Below are positions 12,655 to 24,618 of a stretch of 64,000 nucleotides of DNA, piece after piece. Made by a program: the position numbers and the translations under genes. Numbering within the stretch: the stretch's first letter is position 1; every line of letters starts with the position of its first letter. The notes beneath the pieces are model-generated. The model searched no databases, was not told where the DNA came from, and saw only the letters and a program-made list of their open reading frames with translations. Source of the stretch: Rhyacophila brunnea (Eukaryota; Arthropoda; Insecta; Trichoptera; Rhyacophilidae); NCBI GenBank assembly GCA_022495005.1, contig JAGYXB010001861.1:988904-1052903 (forward strand), given 5' to 3'.

Positions 12655-12850
12655 AATAAAGCGCCGGCCTATAGAGTCGTGGGTCCCAGGTTCGAAACCT
12701 GGGTATGGCAAGTACACAAATTGTTTTTCAATTTGTGTATGAATTTGACCGAGTATGGACCTAATAGGTTGAGCAAGTGACTGACATCTATTTCTCGTAA
12801 AAACAAAATCTGTTAATACGCCCATATGATCTTATTAGGATCGGACATGG
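12655..12850 (+). repeat. SINE-A copy with tRNA-like head
   Basis: The head GGCCTATAGAGTCGTGGG then CCCAGGTTCGAAACCTGGG (a T-arm with a B box) is followed by the common body and the GATC palindrome. tRNA-derived Pol III SINE. Confidence 0.75.
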
Positions 12851-13132
12851 TAAAAAATAATAATATCTGAGGTGTTTTCAAGTTATGTTCAATATATGGA
12901 ACGTTACATTCTCAAAATCTTGTGAATTATTCATTGAATAAAAGAAACGGTTTATTAAAAATTGTTAGCAAGTTCAAGTAGACGTTATAACTAAAATATT
13001 TGGCGAGCCGGGCGTCGGTTAGTAATTAAGGTAATTAATATTCCTTGATTTAATACACAAAAACCGATAATCAATAATAGCGCAATTTGATAAGCATAGT
13101 ATGACCTACTGTTTAAATTTTCGCAATTAGAT

Positions 13133-13260
13133 ATGAGGCTCGTAGCATGTGCAGTTGGCGCGATACCAGTGGTTATACGGGTTCAAATATGATTTTTTCT
13201 AGTGGGTATATATTTGAGGTGTTTTCAAGTTATGTATGTTTAATAATGGATCTATTGAGG
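13133..13260 (+). repeat. SINE-B copy
   Basis: Second copy of the 7471 family: CTCGTAGCATGTGCAGTTGG, GGTTCAAATATG (B-box-like), tail GTTTTCAAGTTATGTATGTT. Confidence 0.55.
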
Positions 13261-13429
13261 ACATGACTTCATTTAAAGACTTTTGAAACCAGTTAAATAA
13301 TACGTATAATTTACAATAACATATTTCACATTGAAACTTCTTGGTTACCATTGCACTTGTATTCCTTCAGTTCTCAGCTCCTCAAATATTAGAAATCGTA
13401 GAATTAAAATTCACATCAGAAATGCTGTG

Positions 13430-13720
13430 GCAAAATGTAAATAATTTCATCAAGTGATCATTTTGCCTCGGCCAATTAAACGCGGGGGCAGAACTATAGC
13501 AACGCCCTCGCGGCGCGAATAATTGAATTAATTTCATAGGCACAACATGTTGTTAAGTTTACCCTCGCATTAAAACGCGACCTCTCCCATTCTAACAGGC
13601 GCGCATAAACAGGAAAGGGCGGGAGAATAAACTCGATTCAATTATTCGATAATCGAAATTGCCAAAATAGAGCCGCTGGCACGGTCAAACTGGCCCACCC
13701 GCTGCGCTGCTCTGCTACCC
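13430..13720. other. GC-rich island
   Basis: GC-rich patch with GGCGCGCATAAACAGG, GCGGCGCGAATAATTGAATT and homeodomain-type ATTA/TAATT cores. No supported frame. Candidate regulatory or conserved non-coding DNA. Confidence 0.35.
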
Positions 13721-13945
13721 TAATACTTTTTTTCACAAAGTCGTGACTTTTGATCATTGAGGGTGAAAATTTATCTATTACATGGTGACCACGTTATGGA
13801 AGAATCCTAATGAAACTTGAAGATACTCTCGAAGATGGACAATCGTGTATATTTGTCGGTAAAAGCATAATTTGCAATAAGAAGTTAACAACAAACAAAA
13901 ACTTTCATATTATATTATTCATATGAGTTTTTACAATATGTAAAA

Positions 13946-14145
13946 CCGAGCGGTTACACGTCAGGCTTATAATGCAGTAGGTTTCGGGTTTGGCATATTT
14001 ACAATGTTTTTCAATGTGTGTTTTGAACCAGAGTATGGTCCTAATAGGTTGCGCAAGTGGCCAACATTCATTTCTCGTAAAAACAAAAATCTGTTAATAC
14101 AATACCCACTCTGTGCATCTGTGATCGAATATGGTGAATATAGGT
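13946..14145 (+). repeat. SINE-A copy, degenerate
   Basis: The head GCGGTTACACGTCAGGCTTA precedes the standard body (TTTCTCGTAAAAACAAAAAT). It shows more of the tRNA-like 5' end than most copies. Confidence 0.65.
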
Positions 14146-14149
14146 ACCT

Positions 14150-14640
14150 ATACATAATTATATATATAAATAATTACAAGATAAAAAGAACTTTTTATAT
14201 ACCACGTTTTTAAATTTTCTGTTGAATCATAATATAAACTTGACAATTCTATGTATTAATAAATACTTTTTTTGTACTTGATAAAAAATACTTAATATAA
14301 ATATAAATATAGAATACTGAAATGTCATTTTGACATTTCATATTGATTTCCATAGTAACGCACGTATATATTACTAATTTAGTTGCTAGGACATAGTGTT
14401 TTACTTTTAACGATTTTTTTCCGAAATAACTTTCCATACAAAACAGGATTAGCTGAAAATGAATTCAATTCTGCTTAAAGATGGCTAAAAGTATTAAAAG
14501 AATGCATTGTCACCGTGTTCTGATATATTCTAAAAGTTTCAAATGTATAATCTAGTCGTAAAAATCGATTGCAAGATTTGTATTGGACAAACAAGAAAAA
14601 AATTGTGCTGGACAAACAAGAATACGAGCTAATAAAAACG
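14150..14640 (+). repeat. Repeat R, inverted copy at 56240-56672
   Basis: About 430 bp matches the reverse complement of 56240-56672 throughout, for example TTGATTTCCATAGTAACGCA and AGAATGCATTGTC. Non-coding, class unknown. Confidence 0.65.
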
Positions 14641-14744
14641 TGGTAATAAGTGAAGCCGAACAATACGGTACTAATTAGATTACTACTAATACTAGTACTA
14701 ATAGATTAACTTGAACCAATAGTTTGCATCTTCTTCAACTATCG

Positions 14745-15020
14745 CGATAATAACTGTTTACACGTAAATCTCGCCAATTTCATTCTTCAAGAGTAAGCGA
14801 GACGCGATGCTGTCATTTTATGGTTCTATTTGACTTGTCAAAAAGATCGGTTAACCTCAAAGTGAGTATCTGCGCGATGTAGTTCGTTTCTTTTCCGGCA
14901 GGTTCGCCACTATCGTTCTAATGCTCAGGCGCGCAGATATCGAACAAATCCCAACTGTCGCGTGAAAATTCAGAAGCTTCCGAACTTTTTTGAGTCGTGC
15001 ATGCAATATTATTATATCAG
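14745..15020. repeat. Degenerate copy of the MITE at 27716-28149
   Basis: Shares TCATTCTTCAAGAGT(A/G)AGCGA, GGTTAACCTCAAA and CTTCCGAACTTTTTTG with that element. Confidence 0.55.
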
Positions 15021-15256
15021 CGCTCGAAATGGAAAAGTTCACGAACCGGAGCGCTCGACAATTTTCTGAAGATATTACATAGTTAACAAATTGTATGTGT
15101 ACCTACTTCATAAAAATAAATGTGTTACATTTTCTATTACATGGCCTATCTAGCTCAGACGGTCAAAATATTTTTTCCACGAGACGGAGCGATAATTTCA
15201 TCGATGTCACGAACTGGAACGGCGCTCCGGTGCGTTCCGGTCCATTTCGAGCCCTG
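15021..15256. mobile_element. Small TIR element, second copy at 50236
   Basis: Begins GCTCGAAATGGA and ends TCCATTTCGAGC, with the internal CTAGCTCAGACGGTCAAAAT block and inverted GGAGCG/CGCTCC motifs. Related sequence recurs at 50236-50456. Confidence 0.55.
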
Positions 15257-15316
15257 ATTATACCTATATAAGGTATATTCAACGCTTTGAACACGAAACG
15301 AAACATGTTCGACTTG

Positions 15317-15665
15317 AATTCTAATGGATTCAAGCTCTGTACTATTCCATTTAAGTCGTTTTTTGCGACCCGGGTTTCGCCTTTCGGCATCTTCAGGCGC
15401 TATGTACACTCACCAAAGGTAAGCACACACTGACAACGAACACTCTTAACTCTACCTTATATAGTAAATCAATACAATAAAGTAGGTAAAAATTCCATTA
15501 CCAACCTATCTAGTCAGAGATCACAAAAATACAATAAACAAATTAGGTTAATTAGGTTTTTTACTGACACTTCAAATATTCATAATAAAAGATGCCGAAA
15601 GGCAAAACCCGGGTCGCAAAAAACGACTTAAATGGAATAGTACAGAGCTTGAATCCATTAGAATT
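15317..15665. repeat. Inverted repeat, ~77-bp arms
   Basis: Arms 15317-15393 and 15589-15665 are near-perfect complements (GGATTCAAGCTCTGTACTAT, GCGACCCGGGTTT) around a 195-bp loop. The arms carry no coding signal. Confidence 0.75.
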
Positions 15666-16425
15666 TAAATTCAAATTTCATCAAGTACCTTCGGTCGATA
15701 GTATTAATATTATGTTCGACTTGTATCGGAACTAAATTATTCACATTACAATGCGACACAGAACTCGTCAATCGTTTTATAGATAGACAACCAAATACAT
15801 CATCAACCGTTGAATGTAATATTGTAATAGAAAAAAGTTGCAAGATTCTAGATATAATCTAGACTAGACTAGACTAAGCCAAAACTATTTTCAGCCAAAC
15901 TTGTCGTTCTCTGGAAATCAGTTGAAACAATAATGACGACATAATATACCAAGGTACTTACTTACCTACAATCCTAACAAATCCAGCACCTATTGCAAAT
16001 TTCATACAACAAATAATAGTATTTCCCTATTGTCACGTTCAAGTATCTAGCTAATTAATCGACTACATATTCTAGCCGTTTTCATAATTATATTGTATTG
16101 TTGTATAGAATACGCCATGATAATAATTACAATGGTTTTCTAGAACTTTTCACTACCAAGAGCTGTCTACACGGGTGTAAAACCCGTTACAAGCAATGTA
16201 GGTAACAAGTGACAACAGACAAAAAAAACTTGACACTCGAAATATGCGCATTGATCCAAAACAGTGCTTTTCATATAATAAAATAAGTACCAGCGTTTCT
16301 CAAAAAATCGGGATAGCTGCGTATTAATGGCATTAAGTACATTTTTAGCCTACATACTTTCAGACTTGAACCGCTTGAAATCAGCGGAACGACTCGGTGA
16401 CCAGATAATCCAACCGGACAACCTG
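15666..16425. other. No gene seen
   Basis: AT-rich spacer with CTAGACTAGACTAGACT near 15860. No supported frame. Confidence 0.45.
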
Positions 16426-16775
16426 TACGTATGCAGTTAGCCGTATCACACTTCACCGTGAAATGATGTCTCGGAAATGTATTATGACTGTATATTAAAG
16501 ACCGTCCAGCCTCTTTGGGTCGTATGTACAGACATAAAATTAATGTCTAAATAAAACACGGTTCTTGTCGGTTTACACTTTACAGGAAGCCAGCAGCAAA
16601 CAAATTATGAAAATAGCCGATATACTGGATTATTTGTTAGGTTAGGTTAGGTTATCATTCTTGAATTCATGAATTTTGCCAAAATCAGCTATGAAAATTG
16701 AATTAATGTTCATATTGAATCTAATAAAACTGGAGCCGTATATAGTATACGGTCATTTCTTAGCTCACGCATGTT
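16426..16775 (+). mobile_element. MITE family T copy
   Basis: Matches 3218-3480: CAGTTAGCCGTATCACACTT, TGTCGGTTTACA and (TTAGG)3 at 16637-16652. The right end is less complete. Confidence 0.65.
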
Positions 16776-16786
16776 GTAACTACATC

Positions 16787-17025
16787 ATCATCATCATCAG
16801 CCGGGGTCAATCCACTGTTGGATGAAGGCCTCCCCAAGCTTCTTCCAATTCTCTCGGTCCTATGTCGTTTGCTGCCACGTATTTCCGCCGAACTTTACCA
16901 GTTCGTCAATCCAGCGGCTTTTAGGGCGACCCTGTGGCCGTTTCGTGCCCCTTCGGCCGTCCTTTCGGCGAGCAATGTGCCCCGCCCATCTCCATTCCAG
17001 CTGTTTGGCAACGTCTATTAGGTAC
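16787..17025 (-). mobile_element. RTE-like LINE 3' end
   Basis: On the minus strand one frame reads [32 protein letters not shown], a stop, then [18 protein letters not shown], followed by an (ATG)n tail. This is the typical reverse-transcriptase C-terminus. A related copy is at 34111. Confidence 0.7.
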
Positions 17026-17609
17026 TATAACTACATATCATGCCAATAACGCGTAACGTAAAAAGTGGTAAAGCAAAGCACATAACGCCTAATATAGTGA
17101 TAACATAAAGTAACATAACAAGATAAACATCCAAATTTGCTATATTACTTACAGTTTTGCCTCTTAAACAATTCGAAAGTGACATTTTAAAGCTGAATTC
17201 AACACACGTCATGCAACATGCTTGACAGCTTAGAGGCAAGATGCAGGGAATTACTAAAATGGCTGCATCATTTTTGCTAAAATAACTACAGATATGGGAA
17301 TTTCGCAGTCGATGAGCAGTATTTTTGTTCTTTTTAGTAAATCAAAAAGTCATTTTCGTCGTATATGTCAGACACGGGGTATTGACATTAGAAAATCGAT
17401 GTGTAATCAACAAATCTTTCTTACTGTGGGATGATAGTGGTTATCGGACGAAAAAGTTTGACAAGCCCCTTCAGGCGCCAGGCAATCAGAACGCAGAACT
17501 AATTAATAGGTACCTAATTACTATTTGTTCCGAGCTCCCGGCGAATGACTGTATGCATACGATATATATAGAATCTATATATCTACATCATTGTAGATAT
17601 TAGATAAGT
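17026..17609. other. No gene seen
   Basis: AT-rich spacer. A 92-codon frame at 17325-17603 has no recognisable domain or coding-like composition. Confidence 0.4.
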
Positions 17610-17850
17610 AGGTACCTCGTATGAATTTAGCACCCGGGAGTCGAGTGGAGTGGGGTTGGCTCACGGCACGGCATGTTTCCCTGTTAATTGATCGCATTGT
17701 AACGAGTGACAGGCGCACAAAGGGCCGCAGAGGTTGAGAGGCCGCCCGCGGGGGGAGGGGGCGCGTGTCTGCGTAATATTATTTATTTATTTATCCGCGA
17801 GAGGGCGCGGACTGTTAACCTTTGCCATTTCGGCGGGAAAATTTACTAAA
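17610..17850. other. GC-rich island
   Basis: Very GC-rich core (CCGCCCGCGGGGGGAGGGGG) beside TTAATTGATCGCATTG and (TTTA)4. A minus-strand frame is open but matches nothing I recognise. Candidate regulatory island. Confidence 0.35.
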
Positions 17851-19057
17851 AAAGATGTCGAAAAGGACACGTCATTAACTTATATAAGTACATAATTTTC
17901 ACAATCAGTCACTTCGGAGTCTTCTTATTATTTAAGCTACCAATCCATCCATGAGACATGCGAATCAATCACGAAAAAAAATACAAGGTGGCAGTGCCAA
18001 CTGTCAACATTCTTGAATGTGGCTTAGTTCTTAAAATATATTTTGGTTGACCACCACCACCACCACCAGACACCATACTTCTCTATACCTTTTCATCAAT
18101 CTGTCACACATTAAGAGGCCATCCATAGACTGAAATCGTATGCCCTTTAGAACCTTGTGCCATACTAAACTTATGATTTCTGTTCATGAAAATATATTTT
18201 CACTAAGTTTGCAAGTGTAAGTGTGTGGTATAAACATAAACAGATACGATCAAATGCTTATAATACTTATAGGTACCGTGTGAAAGTAAGTATGGCACAC
18301 GGTTCAAAACTACATGCGGTTTCAGTGTAAGGATGGCCTGTAATTTTATTACTATGCTAGTCCTGCACTGTAAGCATTCACGACCCGATTAAAATTAACG
18401 ATTCCTTTATTTGCTTCAGTTAATTTTTCAAATTTAAAATTTGCGTTCACTCTCACCTTACAACTTTTTAATAGATCTTCTACCTGTTTCGCTCTCTCCT
18501 ACACAATAACACACCTATTAAGTTTTCTCTCATGTGTTAAAAATAAATCAAGAAAAATATACATATATGGTAGTAAGATTGTAGATGGCCGTCAGTCGTT
18601 AACAAAATTTATTTATGAAGGTCAATCTTTAAAAACATTACTAAGACTAACGATTAAATTATCTGCAACCGGCTACGCTACCCATTAGTGTTACAAGCGT
18701 AAATTTTTTTTTCATACAATAAAGCATCGTTTAGATGAAAAATCACAAAAATTGCAAATAATAGTAGGTATTTACATCATACGAATAGTACATATAGCAA
18801 AACATCAAAAAAAGGCCGGTGTTGTTTCAATGCTGGTAAGACACGGGATATCTGATTTCACCTATGCCTATGAGTTCAAACGTTCTAAAAACTTTCTAGA
18901 ATCACCATGATGGTTTCAATAAAATAATTATTAATTAAATTATAATTTTTCAAAGCATGAAAAAGATTTATCGGAAGGTTTTAGAAGACATTTTGACCAT
19001 TTGGATAACTTTATTAGCTACTATAATTATTTTGTGCATATACCTATTACTTTTACA
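17851..19057. other. No gene; (CAC)n microsatellite at about 18051-18067
   Basis: AT-rich spacer. The only structure noted is the short CCA/CAC run. Confidence 0.45.
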
Positions 19058-20679
19058 CAGTGGAGAAGGGTGGAGGTAGGCTGTTATGATCCGATATAAA
19101 TACATTAAACTTTATCAGGCGTACATATTTTTTTCATTAAACTAAGAAGGCAATTTGCAGATAGTGTTAGTTTTTAAAAATCAATTAAATCCTGCCTATA
19201 TCAACCATAATAGTTTAGAGGCCGTATGTGTGAGATTCCCAAATTCTTTATAAGCTATTTAACCGATTTTCCATCATATAGCGTATAGCACTGTTTGTGA
19301 CGTAAGCAATCTGACGTCACACGCCATTCAAAATGGCTGCTTCATCTGTCACTTTCAAATAATGTAATTTGAATAATGAATTCATAACAACAAACATTTG
19401 CTTGAGGCCCTTGTTCATTTTGTAGACTCTGTAAAACATTTGCGAACTTTAAAAACAGTTCCTAGTAGTGCTGTTTACAAAATATGTATAATTTTGATCC
19501 CTAGTCTATAATCTAGATAATAGGTAACTGATACAATGCCTGGTACCTATTTCGCTTACAAAGCACAATATTTATCATGGAGAGATAAGATGGATTTACG
19601 TAAGATTACGATAAAATATCTCCGCTAAACGACCGCAAAAATAGGTACCTACTGCTGTATCTGGCATTAAAATATGCAATTGGAAACATTCTGCATTCTT
19701 CAAAATATTATGGTACCTACCTACCTAGTTAATTATTGTAAGATAACTGTAATAAACAAGGCACAGCTCTGAAATACACTGGATATATCATTAGTGTCAT
19801 ACGGTGATTGATATAAATGATAATATTATACAGAGATCATTACATATTATTATCTAAATCCATTTGCATTTCTGTCATTTATTCTTATTCTGTTTTGACA
19901 TCTCATAATTGAAGTGAAGTTAGTCATAATAATATGTATGTATTCAGTATTGCCACCAAATGGAAATGTTTACTGGCAATACTTTATCCTTTCGTACAGT
20001 AGAATTATAAAATAATTGTGATAAAATAACTGATAAATTATTTAAAGTTTATAATAATTATTCATTTATAATTATTAAATTTATATGGTACCGTTCGCAC
20101 ACTTTCAGACACATTTACAATTTCAAAATTTTGAATTATTGATCAGGGAATGAAATTTTATAAGATTGCTATTATACGGACACCATGACACATGATGACG
20201 TCACATTCGTGACGTCACTAAACAACGAATTACGTTTGTACTCATGCATACAAACGTGCAGTATATAGCCAATAAGGTTTTTGGGAATCTCATGCATACG
20301 ACTCTGGGCGTGCTTTGGGCGATTCGATAGAAATAGTGCACACTTTTTCAGTCATACTTATTTGTTTTCATTGAATTAAGAATACTTAATTCATTAAACC
20401 CTGCCTACACCAAACCATAAGAGATAAAAAATATTCATCTATCTATAAAATATCTATAACGGCATAATTTTAGATATTTTATAGATATACAAATATTTTT
20501 TGACTATTATCTAATAATGTCTTCGTTTACGTAGGGTTTAATTATTTTTAACCAAAGTAACCAATACTATCTGCATATTGTAGTCTTAGTTCAATGAAAA
20601 CAAATATGTATGACTGATAAAGTTTAATGTGTACTATTTATGTCAGATCTTCATAGCCTACCTTCACCCTTCGCCAGTG
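19058..20679. mobile_element. hAT-type element, 8-bp duplication, carries a nested insertion
   Basis: Ends CAGTGGAGAAGGGTGGAGG and CACCCTTCGCCAGTG are flanked by CTTTTACA at 19050-19057 and 20680-20687. The long inverted termini match the element at 51020-51603. The middle is replaced by a second TIR element (19218-20304). No transposase seen. Confidence 0.8.
19218..20304. mobile_element. Nested TIR element inside the hAT
   Basis: Inverted ends GCCGTATGTGTGAGATTCCC and its near complement. The interior has several TGACGTCA palindromes. No coding frame and no clear target duplication. Confidence 0.55.
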
Positions 20680-21874
20680 CTTTTACATTTTCCTTGGCAG
20701 TGGTGTAAAAAAAATGATGATGGATTATGTACCAACTTAACAGCGAGAACTTTAAACAATCTTCTTCTGTTATTTTACATGAGGCACATCCTAAATTATA
20801 GATGCCAGCTTAAAGTTTCTAATAATGAACAAGAATATAGATATTTTTTCGTACATCCTCGGATGGGTTTTCCACTTGGTTTAAAATAAATTATTGAATC
20901 AGTGTTTCCACTCTTCTGTAAAAGTGTCAATTTTGTGGAATGCCATTTTGCCAACGATATGTGCGTAGGTACACAGCACACAAATACGTAGGGGAAAAAA
21001 TAAATAATTTAGTGGGCACCTAAATAAAATATATCAACAATTTTATTCATTTCCCCTATTGTTAATCAAGCAATCAATCAGTCAACAGGAAGTGAAATCA
21101 AATATTGAGTTGACCCCACCTACTTCAGCTTGTCTCCCCCACTCTATTGGTTGTCACACCATAATTCAGGGTCGACATGCCGCTAGATGAAGGCTTCCCC
21201 ATGCTCCTTCCAGTAACGAGCATATGTGTCGCTAAAGTTCAAAACCCGCTATAACACTTTTTCATTATTTTGAGAAAATCATTAAAAACTTTTTGAACTA
21301 AAAAGGCTTTTGAATGTTTACAAGTAGTGTTATAGCGGGAATTGATAAGACACATCGACTTTGTTTCATAAATAACAGTCAATAATAGCGGATTTTGAAA
21401 GAGACGATAAAATTTTCATGTAGAGATTTTCAAAACGAATCTATAGATATATAATATATCAAACTTATTTCAAAAGTGTTGCAACACTTAATGTGTGTTT
21501 CCACAAGGTTGTTGGCGTGGTTGAATTGATAGCAATAGAAAAATTAATATTCTGTATGTATTAATGCCCACCACAGAACAGATAATAAATAGAATTCCGA
21601 TAGGCTATATTCAATACGCTACATTTTGATGCCTGATTTTGAATGTCTGTGACCTACGAAAATGAAACACGCATTATGCACATGCAATAGTGAGTGTAAT
21701 ACACTAAGATGAGCGTCAATGCATAAACCGAGAGCAGTTGTCAGTATTCGACGTATGACGTATTCTTGACACGTGTTTAAGTTTATCCCGAATTCTTCTT
21801 TATTCGAGATCGGTTACTTGCTACTACTTACCCGTTAGGTATTTCAGTTCCTATTATTTCTGAGTTCCCTGAGC
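20680..21874. other. No gene; LINE scrap at 21165-21225
   Basis: AT-rich. The stretch 21165-21225 resembles the CAATCCACTG...GAAGGC end of the RTE-like LINE. Confidence 0.4.
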
Positions 21875-22078
21875 TTGTAATGTCGTGGGTCCCAGGTACA
21901 AATCCTGGGTCCGGCAAATACACATATTGTTTTTCAATTTGTGTTTGGAGTCAGAGTATGGACCTAATAGGTTGAGAATGTGGCTAACATCCATTTCTCA
22001 TAATAACAAAACCTGTTAATACAACCTCCACCAAGTGGAGGCCCATATGATCCTCTTAGGATCGAACATGGTGAAGTA
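21875..22078 (+). repeat. SINE-A copy with tRNA-like head
   Basis: The head TGTCGTGGGTCCCAGGTACA (B box) plus the full body, including the CCTCCAC...GTGGAGG hairpin and the GATCCTCTTAGGATC palindrome. Confidence 0.75.
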
Positions 22079-22958
22079 GTAGTATTAATATTTTTTTTTA
22101 TACAATACTGACTATACACAATATTTAAGAAATGTTTGAGTTAAGCTGCTGATCTGCTATGATATAATTATTAATCCTGACAACCAAATATAGTGGAACA
22201 ACTTACTGCATACGAATTACATGGGGTAAATTTAATTATTGTTATTATTTCCGACTGCCCTTACGTGAAGCCTTTCATCGCTTGTTTGATTGATTGATTT
22301 GATTGCATCGTTTTCTCATTGCTATACATACTTATACCAAACTTTGAGCGTATGTGGTGTGTTTATAGTAATTAATACTATTAACAAGATGAAGCACGTA
22401 GATACATAAAATCAAACAAACTTCACATTTAGCATAAGGGTGGCGAAGTTTTCAATGCTAAGGCGTCAAAAACAATAAAAAACATTTCTAATAGTGGTTG
22501 GCATGCTACTTTAAAATTAGAAACAATATCCACCTAGCACTTTTCCCCCAGAAGATCGAGAGCTGTTTTTAGCACTTTCAAAGACCGATCACCATTTCAA
22601 AATTCTGTCTAAAATTCATATCAGGATGTTATTTTCCGTCCATAAAGTTTTTCTCTCCGAAATATTTGCCTGGTTGTCAGATTTAGCTTTCTTTTCTAAT
22701 TTTGCCAGGTGCTAGATTTTGTTCTAACCTACATATTTTGAAAAATCGGGTCAGTGGCCTTTAAAATTCCAGGACATTCAGTTGGCAATCCTAAAAGCAA
22801 TAGTCAATGGCCTTTAAATTCCTCTTTGCGTTGTGCGCTAGCTGAATTTCCATCACGCTCGTGTTGTTTTCCCGATTTTAACTATATTCTAGGTAATTAA
22901 ATATAAAATATATTGGGAATAGTATTTTATGTAGGCATGGACGGATGTATTTCATTAA

Positions 22959-23327
22959 GGCTATACTTCAGCTGAGGCATGGTCTAAAAAGATTGTGACT
23001 AGGCTATGCGCGGATTGTGCAAATTACGCGAGCCGAACGAAATATAATTTGTCATAAAAATTCAACATGCGTCCTTTTAATGTTATGTTTATTATTATAT
23101 TCGTAATAATAATAGTATATTCATTGACAAGTTTTCTTTTTCAAGGACATGTTTTGGACAAGGTTTTTTAGTCATCTTTACACAATTTACGAATATATTC
23201 CTCCAACGCCATCACAAAACAAATTGATGTGCTCACACTTCGACTGTCAGTCACCGATTGGTGACAACTGAAATATTTCGTTCCACATACTGTTGAAAAT
23301 TATTTGCCGTTTCACTTATGTACGCTC
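22959..23327. mobile_element. TTAA-flanked MITE, copy 1
   Basis: Flanked by TTAA at 22955-22958 and 23328-23331. Termini GGCTATACTTCAG and a similar inverted end. Same family as 60026-60385 and the fragment at 50531-50885. TTAA targets suggest piggyBac mobilisation. Confidence 0.7.
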
Positions 23328-23757
23328 TTAAGCAGTGTAAAAGTTACTTACTTTTAAAAAGTGGCTTCAGTGGTGATTATTATAAGCCTGCTTTCTTAAT
23401 AAAAATAATTTTTAATTTCCTATTAACGTACCGTACCTATTTAAATGATAATTTCACTAATCTAAAAAAAATATAATTTGCCAACGACATTTTTGTAGGT
23501 ACGTATGTACCATATATATTTTGATTGTGAAACGTAGCAAATCCACTAATACTATGTAATACGTAACGAGCTATACAAACACAATCAGACAAAACCAAAG
23601 GCTTCCAGCAATTTGGTACATTTTACGCATACACCACATATAAACGATTACACACGTATTGTAAAAGCACACAGACACATGGTCAAACTCTGAGGCTTTA
23701 GGTATGTAAGCCTAACATGTTTTGTATTATATTATATTATAAATATTTTCGGTTACA

Positions 23758-24141
23758 TGTAAGTTGTACGTATGCAGTTCATCGTGGGACACTTATTCGT
23801 GCGCCGCACTACGTGAAACATGAGTTCGTATAACATTTTATCAAATAACGAGTTCTTCGTTGAACATTTCACCGTGGAATACATTTATACGTATCTTACA
23901 AAATGCGTAGTGATAGTTTGCAAATAGTACTGTTCCAATTAGATTAACCCTAACCTAACCTAACCTAGTAAAGACATCTCATAACATTCACCACATGTTG
24001 TAGCATACGTACAAATATACTCCACGGTGAAATGTTCAACGAAGAACTCGTCATTTGATTAAATGTTACATGAACTCATGTTTCACGTACTGCGGCGCAC
24101 AAATAAGTGTCCTGCGGTGAACTGTTTACGTACAAATTTCC
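23758..24141. mobile_element. MITE family T copy with ~110-bp inverted arms
   Basis: Left arm about 23766-23879, right arm about 24020-24133, almost complementary (TGCGCCGCACTACGTGAAAC, AGTTCTTCGTTGAACATTTC). The loop has (CCTAA)4, a TTAGG-type run. Confidence 0.8.
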
Positions 24142-24289
24142 GGATACGAATTTTTTCATGCTGGCTGTCAATAGAATTTTCTAGTCTGAGTTCGAACCGC
24201 GGTTGTGCATTATTTTTTTTTGTCTTTTTTCGTGAAATATCTATTATAAAAAGGCAAAATATAATATTTTTTTGTTCAGTAAAATATTT

Positions 24290-24405
24290 GCAATTTGTAG
24301 TCTTAGTTCAATGAAAACAAATACATATGACTCACAAAGTTTAGCATGCACTATTTATGTCGGATATTAACAGCCCCTTCCACCACCCTTCGCCACTGAT
24401 ATACA
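24290..24405. mobile_element. hAT-type MITE right end, fragment
   Basis: TCTTAGTTCAATGAAAACAA through CACCCTTCGCCACTG matches the right terminus of the 51020 element. The left half is absent. Confidence 0.6.
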
Positions 24406-24618
24406 CAAAACCTCTCTACACAAATCCCATAATAAAGGGCTTCCAGAGCATCCTCCTCACAGAGGATCCCAGCTATGAAGACTCTCATTAACTATGTCAA
24501 AATACTTGCATAGTACCTAGCAATGTTTTCAATTAGCATAATAATACACAACCTTGTGGACAATATCTCAGATGACGATTGGAAAAATGCTGAGTTTAAA
24601 ATATATTGCATGACTCAC

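Noticed and set aside
17610..17850. Terminal exon of XRN2
   Set aside because: The minus-strand frame shows no RGG or PG-rich tail and no match to XRN2; splice phase could not be confirmed.
18040..18075. Gly-rich exon of the XRN2 tail
   Set aside because: The Gly run is just the (CAC)n microsatellite read in one frame; flanks lack coding character.
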